Below are positions 18,350-26,228 of a stretch of DNA of 50,493 nt, piece by piece (position 1 is the stretch's first letter; each line of letters opens with the position of its first letter). The notes below the pieces were generated by a model. That model searched no databases. It saw only the letters and a program-made list of their open reading frames with translations, and was not told the origin of the DNA. The translations under genes were made by a program, and so were the position numbers. The DNA comes from Microgenomates group bacterium GW2011_GWC1_46_15 (GTDB lineage: Bacteria; Patescibacteriota; Microgenomatia; UBA1400; UBA12028): assembly GCA_001002285.1 (NCBI GenBank), contig LCLX01000005.1, positions 1 through 50,493 on the forward strand, given 5' to 3'.

Positions 18350-19726
18350 ATGAGCGTTACACTCGATGACATTACCGCGCTGGCAAAACGCCGCGGATTT
18401 GTATTCCAAAGCTCGGAGCTCTATGGCGGGCTTGCTAACTTGTATGACTACGGGCCGATGGGAACAGCGCTTCTGCGCAATATCCGTAATCTCTGGTGGA
18501 AAACATTTGTTGATGACCGTGACGACATGGTTGGACTTGATGCCAGCACGATCTCGCATGCAAAAATTTGGGAGGCTTCGGGACACGTTGCGGGATTTGC
18601 CGACGCGATGATTGACTGCAAGTCATGCCACGTCCGTATGCGCGCGGACCATTTGATCGAAGATTACTTCACGAAAAAAGGAAAAGAAGAAAAAGTTGAG
18701 GGAAAGTCGCTGGAAGAGTTGGACGTGCTCATCGCGAAAGAAAAAATCCCGTGCCCAACGTGTGGAAAACACACATGGACAACGGTGCGGAAGTTTAATC
18801 TCTTGTTCCCCGTTCACCTTGGAATTTTGGAAGAGTCGCAGTCGCTTGCGTACCTCCGTGGAGAAACTGCACAGGGAATGTTTGTAAACTTCAAGAATGT
18901 GTTGGACTCTACCCGCGTTCGCCTGCCGTTTGGAGTTGCCCAGCTTGGAAAAAGTTTCCGTAACGAGATTACGAAAGGAAACTTTGTGTTCCGCACACTT
19001 GAGTTTGAGCAGGGGGAGATTGAGTACTTCTTTGATCCCGAACAAACCAAATGGGAAACGCTGTACGAAGAATGGAAAAAAACAATGTGGGAGTTCGTGA
19101 CGACCACGCTTGGAGTGAATAAGAGCAACTTGCGATGGCGCGCGCACACCGATGAAGAGCGCAGTTTTTATAGTAAGCGCACCGAAGACTTAGAGTACAA
19201 CTATCCGTTTGGATACAAAGAGTTGTGGGGACTAGCGTATCGTACCGATTACGATCTCAGCCAGCACATCAAGTTTTCCGGAAAAGATTTGTCGTATACC
19301 GATCCACAGTCTAACAAAAAGTTTGTGCCGCACGTGATTGAACCGGCGGTTGGAATCAATAGATTGTTTTTAATGGTGTTAGCTGATGCGTACTGGAAAG
19401 ATGAACAACGTGGGCGAATAGTGCTGAAGCTGAATAAAACGTTGGCTCCGTATCGTGCCGCAGTGTTTCCGCTCGTATCAAACAAGCCGGAGATTGTTGC
19501 AAAGGCGCGCAGTGTCTATACTGCGCTGAAATCAGCCTATCCTACGGTCTGGGATGATCGTGGAAACATTGGAAAGCGATACCTCGCGCAGGATGAAATC
19601 GGAACGCCATTTTGCGTTACAATAGATTATCAAACGCTGGAAGATAACACCGTGACCGTGCGCAACAGAGATACGGCAGAACAACAACGGGTGAAGATTG
19701 ATGAGTTGAAAGGAGCAGTAGCATGA
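18350..19726 (+). CDS. glyS: Glycyl-tRNA synthetase (class II, alpha2 type)
   Basis: 458 aa, single-chain GlyRS. RRGFVFQSSELYGGLANLYDYGPMG at the N-terminus (parts: GGLANLYDYGP) is the family signature. A zinc-type cluster CKSCHV...CPTCGK lies in the insertion; RGETAQGMFVNFKNV and GKSFRNEI (class II motif 2), and EPAVGINRLFL (motif 3) follow. The C-terminal anticodon-binding domain begins near YRAAVFPLV. Charges tRNA-Gly. ATG 18350 has a strong ribosome site (GGGAGGG) and stands behind the T-box; the ORF track's upstream start lies inside the leader. It overlaps the next gene by 4 nt. Confidence 0.95.
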   Translation: MSVTLDDITALAKRRGFVFQSSELYGGLANLYDYGPMGTALLRNIRNLWWKTFVDDRDDMVGLDASTISHAKIWEASGHVAGFADAMIDCKSCHVRMRADHLIEDYFTKKGKEEKVEGKSLEELDVLIAKEKIPCPTCGKHTWTTVRKFNLLFPVHLGILEESQSLAYLRGETAQGMFVNFKNVLDSTRVRLPFGVAQLGKSFRNEITKGNFVFRTLEFEQGEIEYFFDPEQTKWETLYEEWKKTMWEFVTTTLGVNKSNLRWRAHTDEERSFYSKRTEDLEYNYPFGYKELWGLAYRTDYDLSQHIKFSGKDLSYTDPQSNKKFVPHVIEPAVGINRLFLMVLADAYWKDEQRGRIVLKLNKTLAPYRAAVFPLVSNKPEIVAKARSVYTALKSAYPTVWDDRGNIGKRYLAQDEIGTPFCVTIDYQTLEDNTVTVRNRDTAEQQRVKIDELKGAVA

Positions 19727-20505
19727 AAAAGCGAAACCTTTTGATTGGTGTAATGGTTGTAGCGGCAGTTGTACTCAGTGGGTGTGGGAAAAAAACAACA
19801 TCGCTTCAACCTACCCCAAAGCCAAAGTTAGTGCTTCCAAGTAATGTTATTCCTGTTTCTGAACGCCCTTTTGTGACGATTGCTCCAACCGCGGCGCGTG
19901 AAGTTGTTCTCACTATTGGAAGTCTCAAAAAATCAGCAGAATCTGTTGATTTCGAACTTCAGTACTCTGCGGGAGAAAAAGAAGAAGCGGCGATTGGATC
20001 GCTTGATTTGGCAAAAGGAAAAGATCGGTGGAGCAAAACAATTTTGCTGGGATCAAAGAGTGGCGGCGGAAAGATTACGTATCACGAAAATGTTACAGGC
20101 GGCACACTCGCGCTTACGTTCTACAACGAAAACTACAAAATCTCGAATGACTGGGCGTACATTGATAACCGCAAGCCAACTTCACTCTTTGCGTCCCGCG
20201 ACGGCAAGTTTAGCATTGAGACGGGGAAGTTGTTAAAGAGTATGCCGTATGTCATCGTGTACCAAAATCCAGGACTACCGGCTCCAACCACGGGAACTGT
20301 TGTCAGTGGGCCGTACTCTCTTTCGGGAACGAGTACCCTTCCAAGTGGAACAGGAACGGTAACAATGCGGACTTCCGAGGTCGGGCAAGCACAGATTTTA
20401 GGGTGGACTGGAAAGGAATGGAAAATGTTCCCGACCAAAGTTGACGGAAAAATGGCAACGGCGCAGGTTGATATGCTTCAAACATATGTTGCGGTAAGCA
20501 AATAA
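19723..20505 (+). CDS. Predicted lipoprotein, unknown function
   Basis: 260 aa. A signal peptide with a lipobox (VVLSGC, Cys near residue 21) predicts lipid anchoring. The mature part is Lys/Thr-rich, then looks beta-rich with two weakly similar halves: Gly-Thr-Ser-rich runs such as TTGTVVSGPYSLSGTSTLPS near residue 195. No known domain is recognised. ATGA overlap places it in the glyS transcript, so it would share T-box control. A weak terminator follows. Confidence 0.7.
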   Translation: MKKRNLLIGVMVVAAVVLSGCGKKTTSLQPTPKPKLVLPSNVIPVSERPFVTIAPTAAREVVLTIGSLKKSAESVDFELQYSAGEKEEAAIGSLDLAKGKDRWSKTILLGSKSGGGKITYHENVTGGTLALTFYNENYKISNDWAYIDNRKPTSLFASRDGKFSIETGKLLKSMPYVIVYQNPGLPAPTTGTVVSGPYSLSGTSTLPSGTGTVTMRTSEVGQAQILGWTGKEWKMFPTKVDGKMATAQVDMLQTYVAVSK

Positions 20506-20540
20506 CCAGTTTTTAGTTTTCCACTGGGCTCTTTTTCTTT
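20506..20540 (+). terminator. Weak stem-loop terminator
   Basis: CCAGT (20506-20510) pairs with ACTGG (20523-20527) over a 12-nt loop, followed by GCTCTTTTTCTTT. The short stem makes this tentative, but it separates the glyS transcript from the mraZ promoter. Confidence 0.4.
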
Positions 20541-20599
20541 AGTTATATCCATATCTCACTACGTCATTTTTCCTTGGTGATTTTCGTGTTTTGTTTGTC

Positions 20600-20628
20600 T
20601 TGACACCAGGGATGAAAAGGTATTTACT
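20600..20628 (+). promoter_or_regulatory. mraZ/dcw promoter TTGACA-17-TTTACT
   Basis: Consensus -35 TTGACA (20600-20605), 17-nt spacer, -10 TTTACT (20623-20628). With ATG at 20675 this gives a real 5' leader of about 40 nt, unlike most promoters in this window. Confidence 0.65.
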
Positions 20629-20644
20629 TGAGGAAGTTAAAACA

Positions 20645-20664
20645 GTGGTAAAAAATGGTAAATA
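20645..20664 (+). promoter_or_regulatory. Putative MraZ-binding direct repeats
   Basis: Two tandem 10-nt units, GTGGTAAAAA and ATGGTAAATA, stand between the promoter and mraZ. MraZ proteins bind short G-rich direct repeats with about 10-nt periodicity upstream of their own gene, so autoregulation here is likely; the motif is only family-like. Confidence 0.5.
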
Positions 20665-20674
20665 AACCTAGAAC

Positions 20675-21127
20675 ATGTACCTCGGCACATACTATCATAC
20701 GGTTGAGGAAAAAGGCAGAATCTCTCTGCCGGTCAAGTTTCGCACTCAACTGGGAAAGAAGCCGATTATGACAAGAGGACTTGATGGGTGTTTATTCATT
20801 TTTTCCCAAGCAGAATGGGTTGATTTTTCCCAGGGTATCGAAGAAACGACAATCACAAAAAAAACACACCGCGATTTTGCCCGCTTGATGGCCAACGAGG
20901 CAACAGAACTCGAGATTGACGCCCAGGGCCGCGCACTGGTTCCGGAGCACCTCCGCAAACTCGCCAAACTCAACAAAAACGTCGTGTTTGCGGGTTCCGT
21001 AAACCGCGTTGAACTCTGGGACCGTGCGGTGTACCACGAGTACGCCGAAGGTCTGGAGAAAAAAGCCGAAGATATTGCCGAGTCAATCGAACTTCCTGCC
21101 CGGAAGGTTGGAGCAGATGACAAGTGA
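20675..21127 (+). CDS. mraZ: Transcriptional regulator MraZ
   Basis: 150 aa, two SpoVT/AbrB-like halves. Each carries the MraZ core: KGRISLPVKFR near residue 15 and DAQGRALVPEHLRKLAKLN near residue 89. The DxxGR and P-x3-R features are the DNA-contacting motifs. MraZ forms ring-shaped multimers and controls the division and cell wall cluster from its first gene, as here. Downstream rsmH overlaps it by 11 nt. Confidence 0.93.
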   Translation: MYLGTYYHTVEEKGRISLPVKFRTQLGKKPIMTRGLDGCLFIFSQAEWVDFSQGIEETTITKKTHRDFARLMANEATELEIDAQGRALVPEHLRKLAKLNKNVVFAGSVNRVELWDRAVYHEYAEGLEKKAEDIAESIELPARKVGADDK

Positions 21128-22052
21128 ACATACACACATCCCCGTCCTCCTTAGCGAGGCGGTGGATGCGTTGGCAGTAAAACAGGGCGAGTGGTATATA
21201 GATGCGACATTTGGTCGGGGAGGACACACACAGCGCATCCTAGAACTCGGCGGAAAAGTGATTGGGATAGACCACGACGAGGAAGCGATTGAGACAGGAA
21301 AAAAAATGTTTGCAGAAGAAATAGCGAAAGGGAATCTTGTGTTAGTCCGCGAAAACTTTGACAAGCTTGGTGAGTTAGCAGACCTCAAAGACAAGGCAGT
21401 GTATGGCGTGTTGTTTGATTTTGGCATTAACAGCGTTCAGTTGGATACGCCGGAGCGCGGATTTAGTTTCCAGCACGATACCGCACTGGATATGCGTATG
21501 GATTCACGTTTAGGGGTGACAGCGAAGGATTTGGTAAACGCGCTAGGAAAGAAAGAATTATACGACTTGCTCACGACATACGCGCAAGAGTATCGCGCGC
21601 GGATTATTGTTGATGCCATTTTGCAGAGCCGAGCAAAACAGCCAATTGAAACAACACAAGAGTTGGCCAATCTTGTGGAGAAAGCGGTTGGTGGACGTGA
21701 AGAGGGTGGTCGCGGTCGTCTGCATCCGGCGACAAAAACATTTATGGCATTGCGTATGGTTGTAAACGATGAACTGGGGAATATCGAGCGGGCCCTGCCC
21801 CCCGCCCTCGATCTTCTCCAGCAGGGCGGTCGGATGGTAACGATCAGCTTCCAAGAAGGCGAAGACCGATTGGTAAAGCACACGATGCGCCAATGGGAAG
21901 CCGATGGAAAAGGTGAACAGCTCACAAAGAGACCAGTTACACCGTTGGGCGAAGAGTTGCAAAGAAACCCAAGAAGCAGGAGCGCGAAACTCCGGGTCTT
22001 CGCAAAAGGCATGAAAACAAAATCGAGTCTAGTAGTGGGAGGAACTCTGTGA
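21117..22052 (+). CDS. rsmH: 16S rRNA (cytosine1402-N4)-methyltransferase RsmH
   Basis: 311 aa. HIPVLLSEAVDAL is the family N-terminus; the SAM site is DATFGRGGHT (residues 29-38) with VIGIDHD following; FDFGINSVQLD and RGFSFQHDTALDMRMD complete the signature, and ALRMVVNDELGNIERALP lies in the C-terminal half. Methylates N4 of C1402 in 16S rRNA. The track start at 21009 lies inside mraZ; ATG 21117 begins the conserved region. Ends in TGA, overlapping the next GTG. Confidence 0.95.
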   Translation: MTSEHTHIPVLLSEAVDALAVKQGEWYIDATFGRGGHTQRILELGGKVIGIDHDEEAIETGKKMFAEEIAKGNLVLVRENFDKLGELADLKDKAVYGVLFDFGINSVQLDTPERGFSFQHDTALDMRMDSRLGVTAKDLVNALGKKELYDLLTTYAQEYRARIIVDAILQSRAKQPIETTQELANLVEKAVGGREEGGRGRLHPATKTFMALRMVVNDELGNIERALPPALDLLQQGGRMVTISFQEGEDRLVKHTMRQWEADGKGEQLTKRPVTPLGEELQRNPRSRSAKLRVFAKGMKTKSSLVVGGTL

Positions 22053-22324
22053 AATCAATACTTTTTATTGGCCCACTCTTGTTTGTCACCCTTCTCATCG
22101 GGTTAAACGTTGCGTTTTCCGGCAACATGATCGGTAACGGCGAACGCCTCCATACACTCGAGAAAAATGTGCACGCGCTTCAACTCCAACAAAAAGAGTT
22201 GGCATCAACATTGGCCTCTTCTCAGTCACTTCAGCGCGTATACGATGAGGCATTAGCACAGGGCTACGTTCCAATTAGTCAAGTCGCATATCTTGATACC
22301 ACACGCACCGTCGCTTCACGCTAA
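22049..22324 (+). CDS. ftsL: FtsL-like septal protein
   Basis: 91 aa, GTG start in a GTGA overlap with rsmH. One membrane helix (SILFIGPLLFVTLLIGLNVAF) is followed by an outward coiled-coil (LHTLEKNVHALQLQQKELAST). The size, topology and place between rsmH and ftsI are those of FtsL, which scaffolds FtsQ/FtsB and activates FtsW-FtsI. The call rests on architecture and position, as FtsL sequences are poorly conserved. Confidence 0.7.
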   Translation: MKSILFIGPLLFVTLLIGLNVAFSGNMIGNGERLHTLEKNVHALQLQQKELASTLASSQSLQRVYDEALAQGYVPISQVAYLDTTRTVASR

Positions 22325-22338
22325 ACCAAAAACTGCGG

Positions 22339-22344
22339 TAGGAT
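22339..22344 (+). promoter_or_regulatory. -10-like TAGGAT before ftsI
   Basis: TAGGAT ends 6 nt before ATG 22351, where there is no Shine-Dalgarno. The match is weaker than at other leaderless sites, and no -35 is clear. Confidence 0.3.
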
Positions 22345-22350
22345 ACATGC

Positions 22351-24135
22351 ATGCCAAGAGCGTACGCACTTCATGAAGGTCCCGATCTTAACAGTCGTAT
22401 TCGTGTGGTCCGCGCATTTTTATTCATCTGTTTATTCGGCGTGCTCGCGCGTCTTTTTTACTGGCAAATCATGAAGGCCGATGATTTACGCAGTGCTGCC
22501 GAGTCACAGTACAGTTCGATTTACCGTACGACTGGTAGTCGTGGGAGTATTTTAACTGCGGATGGGTACGCGCTTGCCGCAAATCAAGATGTGTATACGC
22601 TATTTGCTCAGCCAAAACTGATTGAAAAAACGCCGGAAGAGATCGCGGATCAACTTGCACCGATGATTGCGCCGTTGGAGGAAACTGATAGCGCAACAGT
22701 TTCTGCTGATACGACTCCAATATTACCGGAAGATTTGCTTGTGCAGTGGAAGAAAACGATTATTGAAAAACTGCGTAACTCTGGTTTGAGTTGGGTATCA
22801 CTCAAGCGAAAAATTCCACGGAACGTCAAAGATCGCATGGTTGCGTTAAACATGAAAGGCATTGGTTTTGACCAGGAAGAGATGCGGTACTACCCGGAGG
22901 CTTCTATGGCCGCGCAGGTGCTTGGATTTGTCGGCAACGACGCGCGTGGGCAAGAACAAGGCTACTTTGGTATCGAAGGGTTGTTTGACCGTGAACTGCG
23001 CGGGCGGGCGGGTGTCGTAAAGCAGGAAAAAGATGCCGCCGGCCTTCCGATTGCAATCGGAGGGTACGATGCGATCAACGCGCAGGATGGGCGCGATTTG
23101 GTGCTCACGATCCGTAGAGATCTTCAGTTTATGTTAGAAGATCAGCTCAAAAAAGGCATGGTACGGTATGGAAGCAAAACGGCTGAAGCAGTTGTCATGG
23201 ATCCCAAAACTGGTGCGATTTTGGCGATGGCAGCATTTCCTACCTACGATCCTGCCAAGTTTTATCAATTCGACCCTCAGCTCTATAAAAATCCTATTGT
23301 AAACGACGTATATGAACCGGGTTCAACAATGAAGATTTTCACCATTTCCGCGGGCATTGATACCGGTGCAATTACGCCGGAAATGCAGTGCGATCAGTGC
23401 ACTGGTCCGCGTGTGATTTCCGGCTACACCATTAAAACGTGGAATAACGAGTACACACCCAACACAACAATGCTTGAAGGGCTTGTCCGTTCCGATAACA
23501 CCGCGATGATTTTTGCCGCAGAACGTATAGGTCTTGATACGTATGTGAAAGAACTCCGCAAGTTTGGATTTGGTGAAAAGACAAACATTGATTTGCAGGA
23601 AGAGGCTTTGCCGCCATTCCGCGACACATGGAAAGAGCTGGACATGGCAACCGCATCGTTTGGCCAGGGTATTGCCGTAACGGGGATTCAAATGCTCCGG
23701 GTGGCGCAGGCAATTGCCAATCGCGGAGTGATGATGCGTCCCATGATTGTACAGGCAGTGAAACAAGACGATCGTACAATCACGGTCCAGCCCAAAGAAT
23801 ACCGCCAAGTCATGAGTTTGGAAACCGCGCAGACTGTAACGGGGATGATGGAACAGTCCGCGTTGCATGGAGATGCGAAGTGGGCGATTCCGAAAGGATA
23901 CCGTATTGCCGGAAAAACAGGAACAGCGCAGGTCGCGGTCGCGGGCCACTACGACGCGGAAAAAACAGTCGCGAGTTTCATTGGTTTTGCTCCGGCCGAA
24001 GATCCAAAGTTTGTGATGCTCGTGAAGTTGCGCGAGCCCTCCAGTTCTCCATGGGGATCGGAAACCGCGGCGCCACTATGGTTTAGCATCGCGAGGCAGT
24101 TATTTTTGCGGATGAATATTGCGCCGAGCAGATAG
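22351..24135 (+). CDS. ftsI: Septal penicillin-binding protein (class B transpeptidase, FtsI/PBP2-like)
   Basis: 594 aa. One N-terminal membrane helix (about 21-40), a PBP dimerisation domain with the RGSILTADG motif, and a transpeptidase domain with S325-T-M-K328 (SxxK), S381-D-N383 (SxN) and K522-T-G524 (KTG). All catalytic residues are intact. Cross-links septal peptidoglycan together with FtsW, and its place in the dcw cluster supports FtsI rather than PBP2 of elongation. An insertion rich in Glu/Thr/Ser lies at about 105-130. Confidence 0.92.
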   Translation: MPRAYALHEGPDLNSRIRVVRAFLFICLFGVLARLFYWQIMKADDLRSAAESQYSSIYRTTGSRGSILTADGYALAANQDVYTLFAQPKLIEKTPEEIADQLAPMIAPLEETDSATVSADTTPILPEDLLVQWKKTIIEKLRNSGLSWVSLKRKIPRNVKDRMVALNMKGIGFDQEEMRYYPEASMAAQVLGFVGNDARGQEQGYFGIEGLFDRELRGRAGVVKQEKDAAGLPIAIGGYDAINAQDGRDLVLTIRRDLQFMLEDQLKKGMVRYGSKTAEAVVMDPKTGAILAMAAFPTYDPAKFYQFDPQLYKNPIVNDVYEPGSTMKIFTISAGIDTGAITPEMQCDQCTGPRVISGYTIKTWNNEYTPNTTMLEGLVRSDNTAMIFAAERIGLDTYVKELRKFGFGEKTNIDLQEEALPPFRDTWKELDMATASFGQGIAVTGIQMLRVAQAIANRGVMMRPMIVQAVKQDDRTITVQPKEYRQVMSLETAQTVTGMMEQSALHGDAKWAIPKGYRIAGKTGTAQVAVAGHYDAEKTVASFIGFAPAEDPKFVMLVKLREPSSSPWGSETAAPLWFSIARQLFLRMNIAPSR

Positions 24136-24192
24136 AGTTGTAGTGACAGAGAGCAGTTTCCATTCCGTACGGTCATTGTTAGATTAGGACAT

Positions 24193-24198
24193 TACAAT
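24193..24198 (+). promoter_or_regulatory. -10 element TACAAT
   Basis: TACAAT lies 6 nt before ATG 24205, with no ribosome site; leaderless-type spacing. Confidence 0.45.
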
Positions 24199-24204
24199 AA
24201 TGGA

Positions 24205-24432
24205 ATGCAAACAACGCATATCGCACTTAAAACATGTGGAAATCTTTTGTATGAACTATCAAAAGGAAGCTTACTTACTGCAATCACAACTCCGATTATT
24301 TTACCAAAAACGTCTTGGAAACAGCTTGTAATATTGTATGTTGTTGGAGTTTTCTGTACGATACTATCTATTAAAACAAGGAAATCATATTATTCTACAA
24401 TAGAAGAAAGGAGTGTTCATGTCGGGAAATGA
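24205..24432 (+). CDS. Small membrane protein, unknown
   Basis: 75 aa, not recognised. One or two hydrophobic stretches: LLTAITTPIILP and QLVILYVVGVFCTILSI, followed by a basic, Tyr/Ser-rich C-terminus. It is visibly more AT-rich than ftsI. It overlaps the next small gene by 14 nt, a pairing reminiscent of two-component small membrane systems, but no known toxin or holin motif is seen. Confidence 0.5.
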   Translation: MQTTHIALKTCGNLLYELSKGSLLTAITTPIILPKTSWKQLVILYVVGVFCTILSIKTRKSYYSTIEERSVHVGK

Positions 24433-24601
24433 CCTTTTTGTTTTAAGTCTTTTACTTTGTGCAGTACTTTTATTTCTTCTTACATTGTTTTCCATTATTG
24501 CCGATAAAGTTGAGTTAGATCGCAAGAAAATCCGTCTTTTGGAAGAGATAAAATCCGGCAAGAAAACATTGCGCCAACTTACACTTGCCGACCTAGAGTG
24601 A
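24419..24601 (+). CDS. Small single-helix membrane protein, unknown
   Basis: 60 aa. An N-terminal membrane helix (LFVLSLLLCAVLLFLLTLFSII) is followed by a charged amphipathic tail (DKVELDRKKIRLLEEIKSGKKTLRQL). ATG 24419 has a good ribosome site (AAAGGAG, 5-6-nt gap), better than the tracked GTG at 24413. It converges with and overlaps the signal peptidase gene by 9 nt. Topology resembles small phage-shock or divisome accessory proteins; function unknown. Confidence 0.55.
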   Translation: MSGNDLFVLSLLLCAVLLFLLTLFSIIADKVELDRKKIRLLEEIKSGKKTLRQLTLADLE

Positions 24602-26149
24602 GTTTAGTTTGTTTGCCAACGTTTGTTGTTCTTCAGCAAGTGTGTTGTCGCGCTGAATCATCGCTTTTTCATTATCGTTGAACCATTGGTTTGCAGACAT
24701 TTTTGCATATATCGTTTGCGCAATATTTAGCCGCTCGTGCAGAATTGAAATCATGCGTTCATAATCCTGTTTGTGATCTTCATACTGTCCGCCGTAGCTC
24801 CGGGCGCGCTCCCAGCTTGGGAGAATTTCCTGGAGTCTGGTGATAAGCGTCTGCCAACTTTCAATATCTTCTTTTTTGTAGTTTGGTGGGACATATCCAG
24901 CAACGTGCTGGACAATGATTTGCGTGGGGCATCCACGAACTTCACCCAACACCGCCGCAATGCCGGTATCCTGATACTGTTTATCCAATAGGAATGCCTC
25001 CCATTGCGGAAACTGCGCATAGTTTTCCAGCAACTCTTCAGCAGTGTAGTATCCAAGCGTTGGCGCTTCACCGTACACAATGTTGGCATATCCCACTTGG
25101 TTGAGCGCTTTTCGCATGGTGTATCCGCTTTTTGTTGCTTCAAAAGACAAATCGTTATACTTGAGCATTGTTTTTGCCCGAAACGCCGCAGACTGCGCGA
25201 GCTTGTCGTTGTACTTCAGCGGCTTGACGTTGTGTGATGCGCGGATTTCATTGAGTCGGCGGAGATACTCTTGCGGATCAAGCGTGACGGTGTTCGCTTG
25301 TTCATTATCGTTTGACGGATCGTGCCATTGTGCTTCAAACGGCGTTTGTTCTTCAAGCGGGAGTACCTGGTGGATATCTTCGAGATTCACAAGGCCAAGC
25401 GTATGGCGGGAGTCAAGGCTTCCTTTTCTGTTATCACCCATCACAAATACTTTGCCGGTTGGAATTGAAAGTGCTATACAGTTCGGCAAAAATTCACCGC
25501 CAAATGTTGAACGGGCGGACGCGGTATATGGTTCGGGCAACCGTTCGCCATTGCGGAGGACAAAACCATCACGGATTTCAATCGTATCGCCAGGCAAACC
25601 AATGACGCGTTTTACAAATCCGGAGAGTAGTGATCCAGAAAGCGTTGCGGAGTTAGCACTACCATTAGTGCTGTCCGTGTTATTGTTATTTTCGCCATCG
25701 CCACCAGCAATAATTTTTTCTGTTGTATCGTTGATAAAACTCACAACATCGCCGTGCTTGAGCGTATACGACAAATAGTGTTTGCCAAAAAGAGTAAAAC
25801 CACCAGGGTAGGCTCGCATATTTGGCGCGGCAACGGTTTCCTGTTCTTTTTCTTTAGTTGTTTTGCTGGTGCCTTTTGGAAAAGTCGGGTACATGGACCC
25901 CGTTCCCGCAATGTACACGGGCGTGCGGGTAAGTCCCGCCTGCCAGACGAGGGAAGATGTGGCGCGAGCGACCGCCAAGCCAATGACCGCATCAGCAGCC
26001 AGCCAGAGTGGAAGAAGAAAAATGACAAGAACAATGCCGGCAAAAAAACGCTCGAGGTACCACAAAAATCCAAGCCGTTTCTTTTGAGGAACTCGAAGGA
26101 GAAGTTTGAGCAAGTAAAGTGGGTAAAACGCGAGCTTCACAAGGAACAT
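24593..26149 (-). CDS. Signal peptidase I fused to a CAP/SCP-like domain
   Basis: 518 aa from ATG 26149. Residues 1-20 and about 33-62 are hydrophobic, giving an N-terminal membrane anchor. The S26 catalytic Ser is S85 in GTGSMYPTFPKG, the general-base Lys is K180 in FVKRVIGLPGD, and box E is GDNRKGSLDSRH (238-249), so the peptidase looks active. From about 290 to 420 lies a CAP-like domain (LRRLNEIRASHNVKPLKYNDKL start; AFRAKTM; WEAFLLDKQYQDTGIAAV), but the usual histidines and the ENI motif are not kept. A coiled-coil tail ends the protein. The track's 61 extra N-terminal codons are rejected: ATG 26149 lies 6 nt after TACCGT. Divergent from murE-like. Confidence 0.85.
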   Translation of the reverse strand: MFLVKLAFYPLYLLKLLLRVPQKKRLGFLWYLERFFAGIVLVIFLLPLWLAADAVIGLAVARATSSLVWQAGLTRTPVYIAGTGSMYPTFPKGTSKTTKEKEQETVAAPNMRAYPGGFTLFGKHYLSYTLKHGDVVSFINDTTEKIIAGGDGENNNNTDSTNGSANSATLSGSLLSGFVKRVIGLPGDTIEIRDGFVLRNGERLPEPYTASARSTFGGEFLPNCIALSIPTGKVFVMGDNRKGSLDSRHTLGLVNLEDIHQVLPLEEQTPFEAQWHDPSNDNEQANTVTLDPQEYLRRLNEIRASHNVKPLKYNDKLAQSAAFRAKTMLKYNDLSFEATKSGYTMRKALNQVGYANIVYGEAPTLGYYTAEELLENYAQFPQWEAFLLDKQYQDTGIAAVLGEVRGCPTQIIVQHVAGYVPPNYKKEDIESWQTLITRLQEILPSWERARSYGGQYEDHKQDYERMISILHERLNIAQTIYAKMSANQWFNDNEKAMIQRDNTLAEEQQTLANKLNSL

Positions 26150-26155
26150 AGATCT

Positions 26156-26184
26156 ACGGTACGGTTTGGAGGTGGGAAATGCAA
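26156..26184 (-). promoter_or_regulatory. Promoter TTGCAT-17-TACCGT for the signal peptidase gene
   Basis: On the minus strand, TTGCAT (26179-26184), a 17-nt spacer and TACCGT (26156-26161) end 6 nt before ATG 26149. The -35 region ATGCAAAT may be shared with the divergent promoter at 26180-26208. Confidence 0.4.
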
Positions 26185-26208
26185 ATCCAGACGAAAGAAT
26201 GGTACAAT
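26180..26208 (+). promoter_or_regulatory. Promoter TGCAAA-17-TACAAT for the murE-like gene
   Basis: TACAAT at 26203-26208 with a poor -35 (TGCAAA, 17-nt spacer). It leaves 20 nt to ATG 26229. Overlaps the divergent signal peptidase promoter, so the two may compete. Confidence 0.35.
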
Positions 26209-26228
26209 GTTTTCCGCATTCATTCCAT

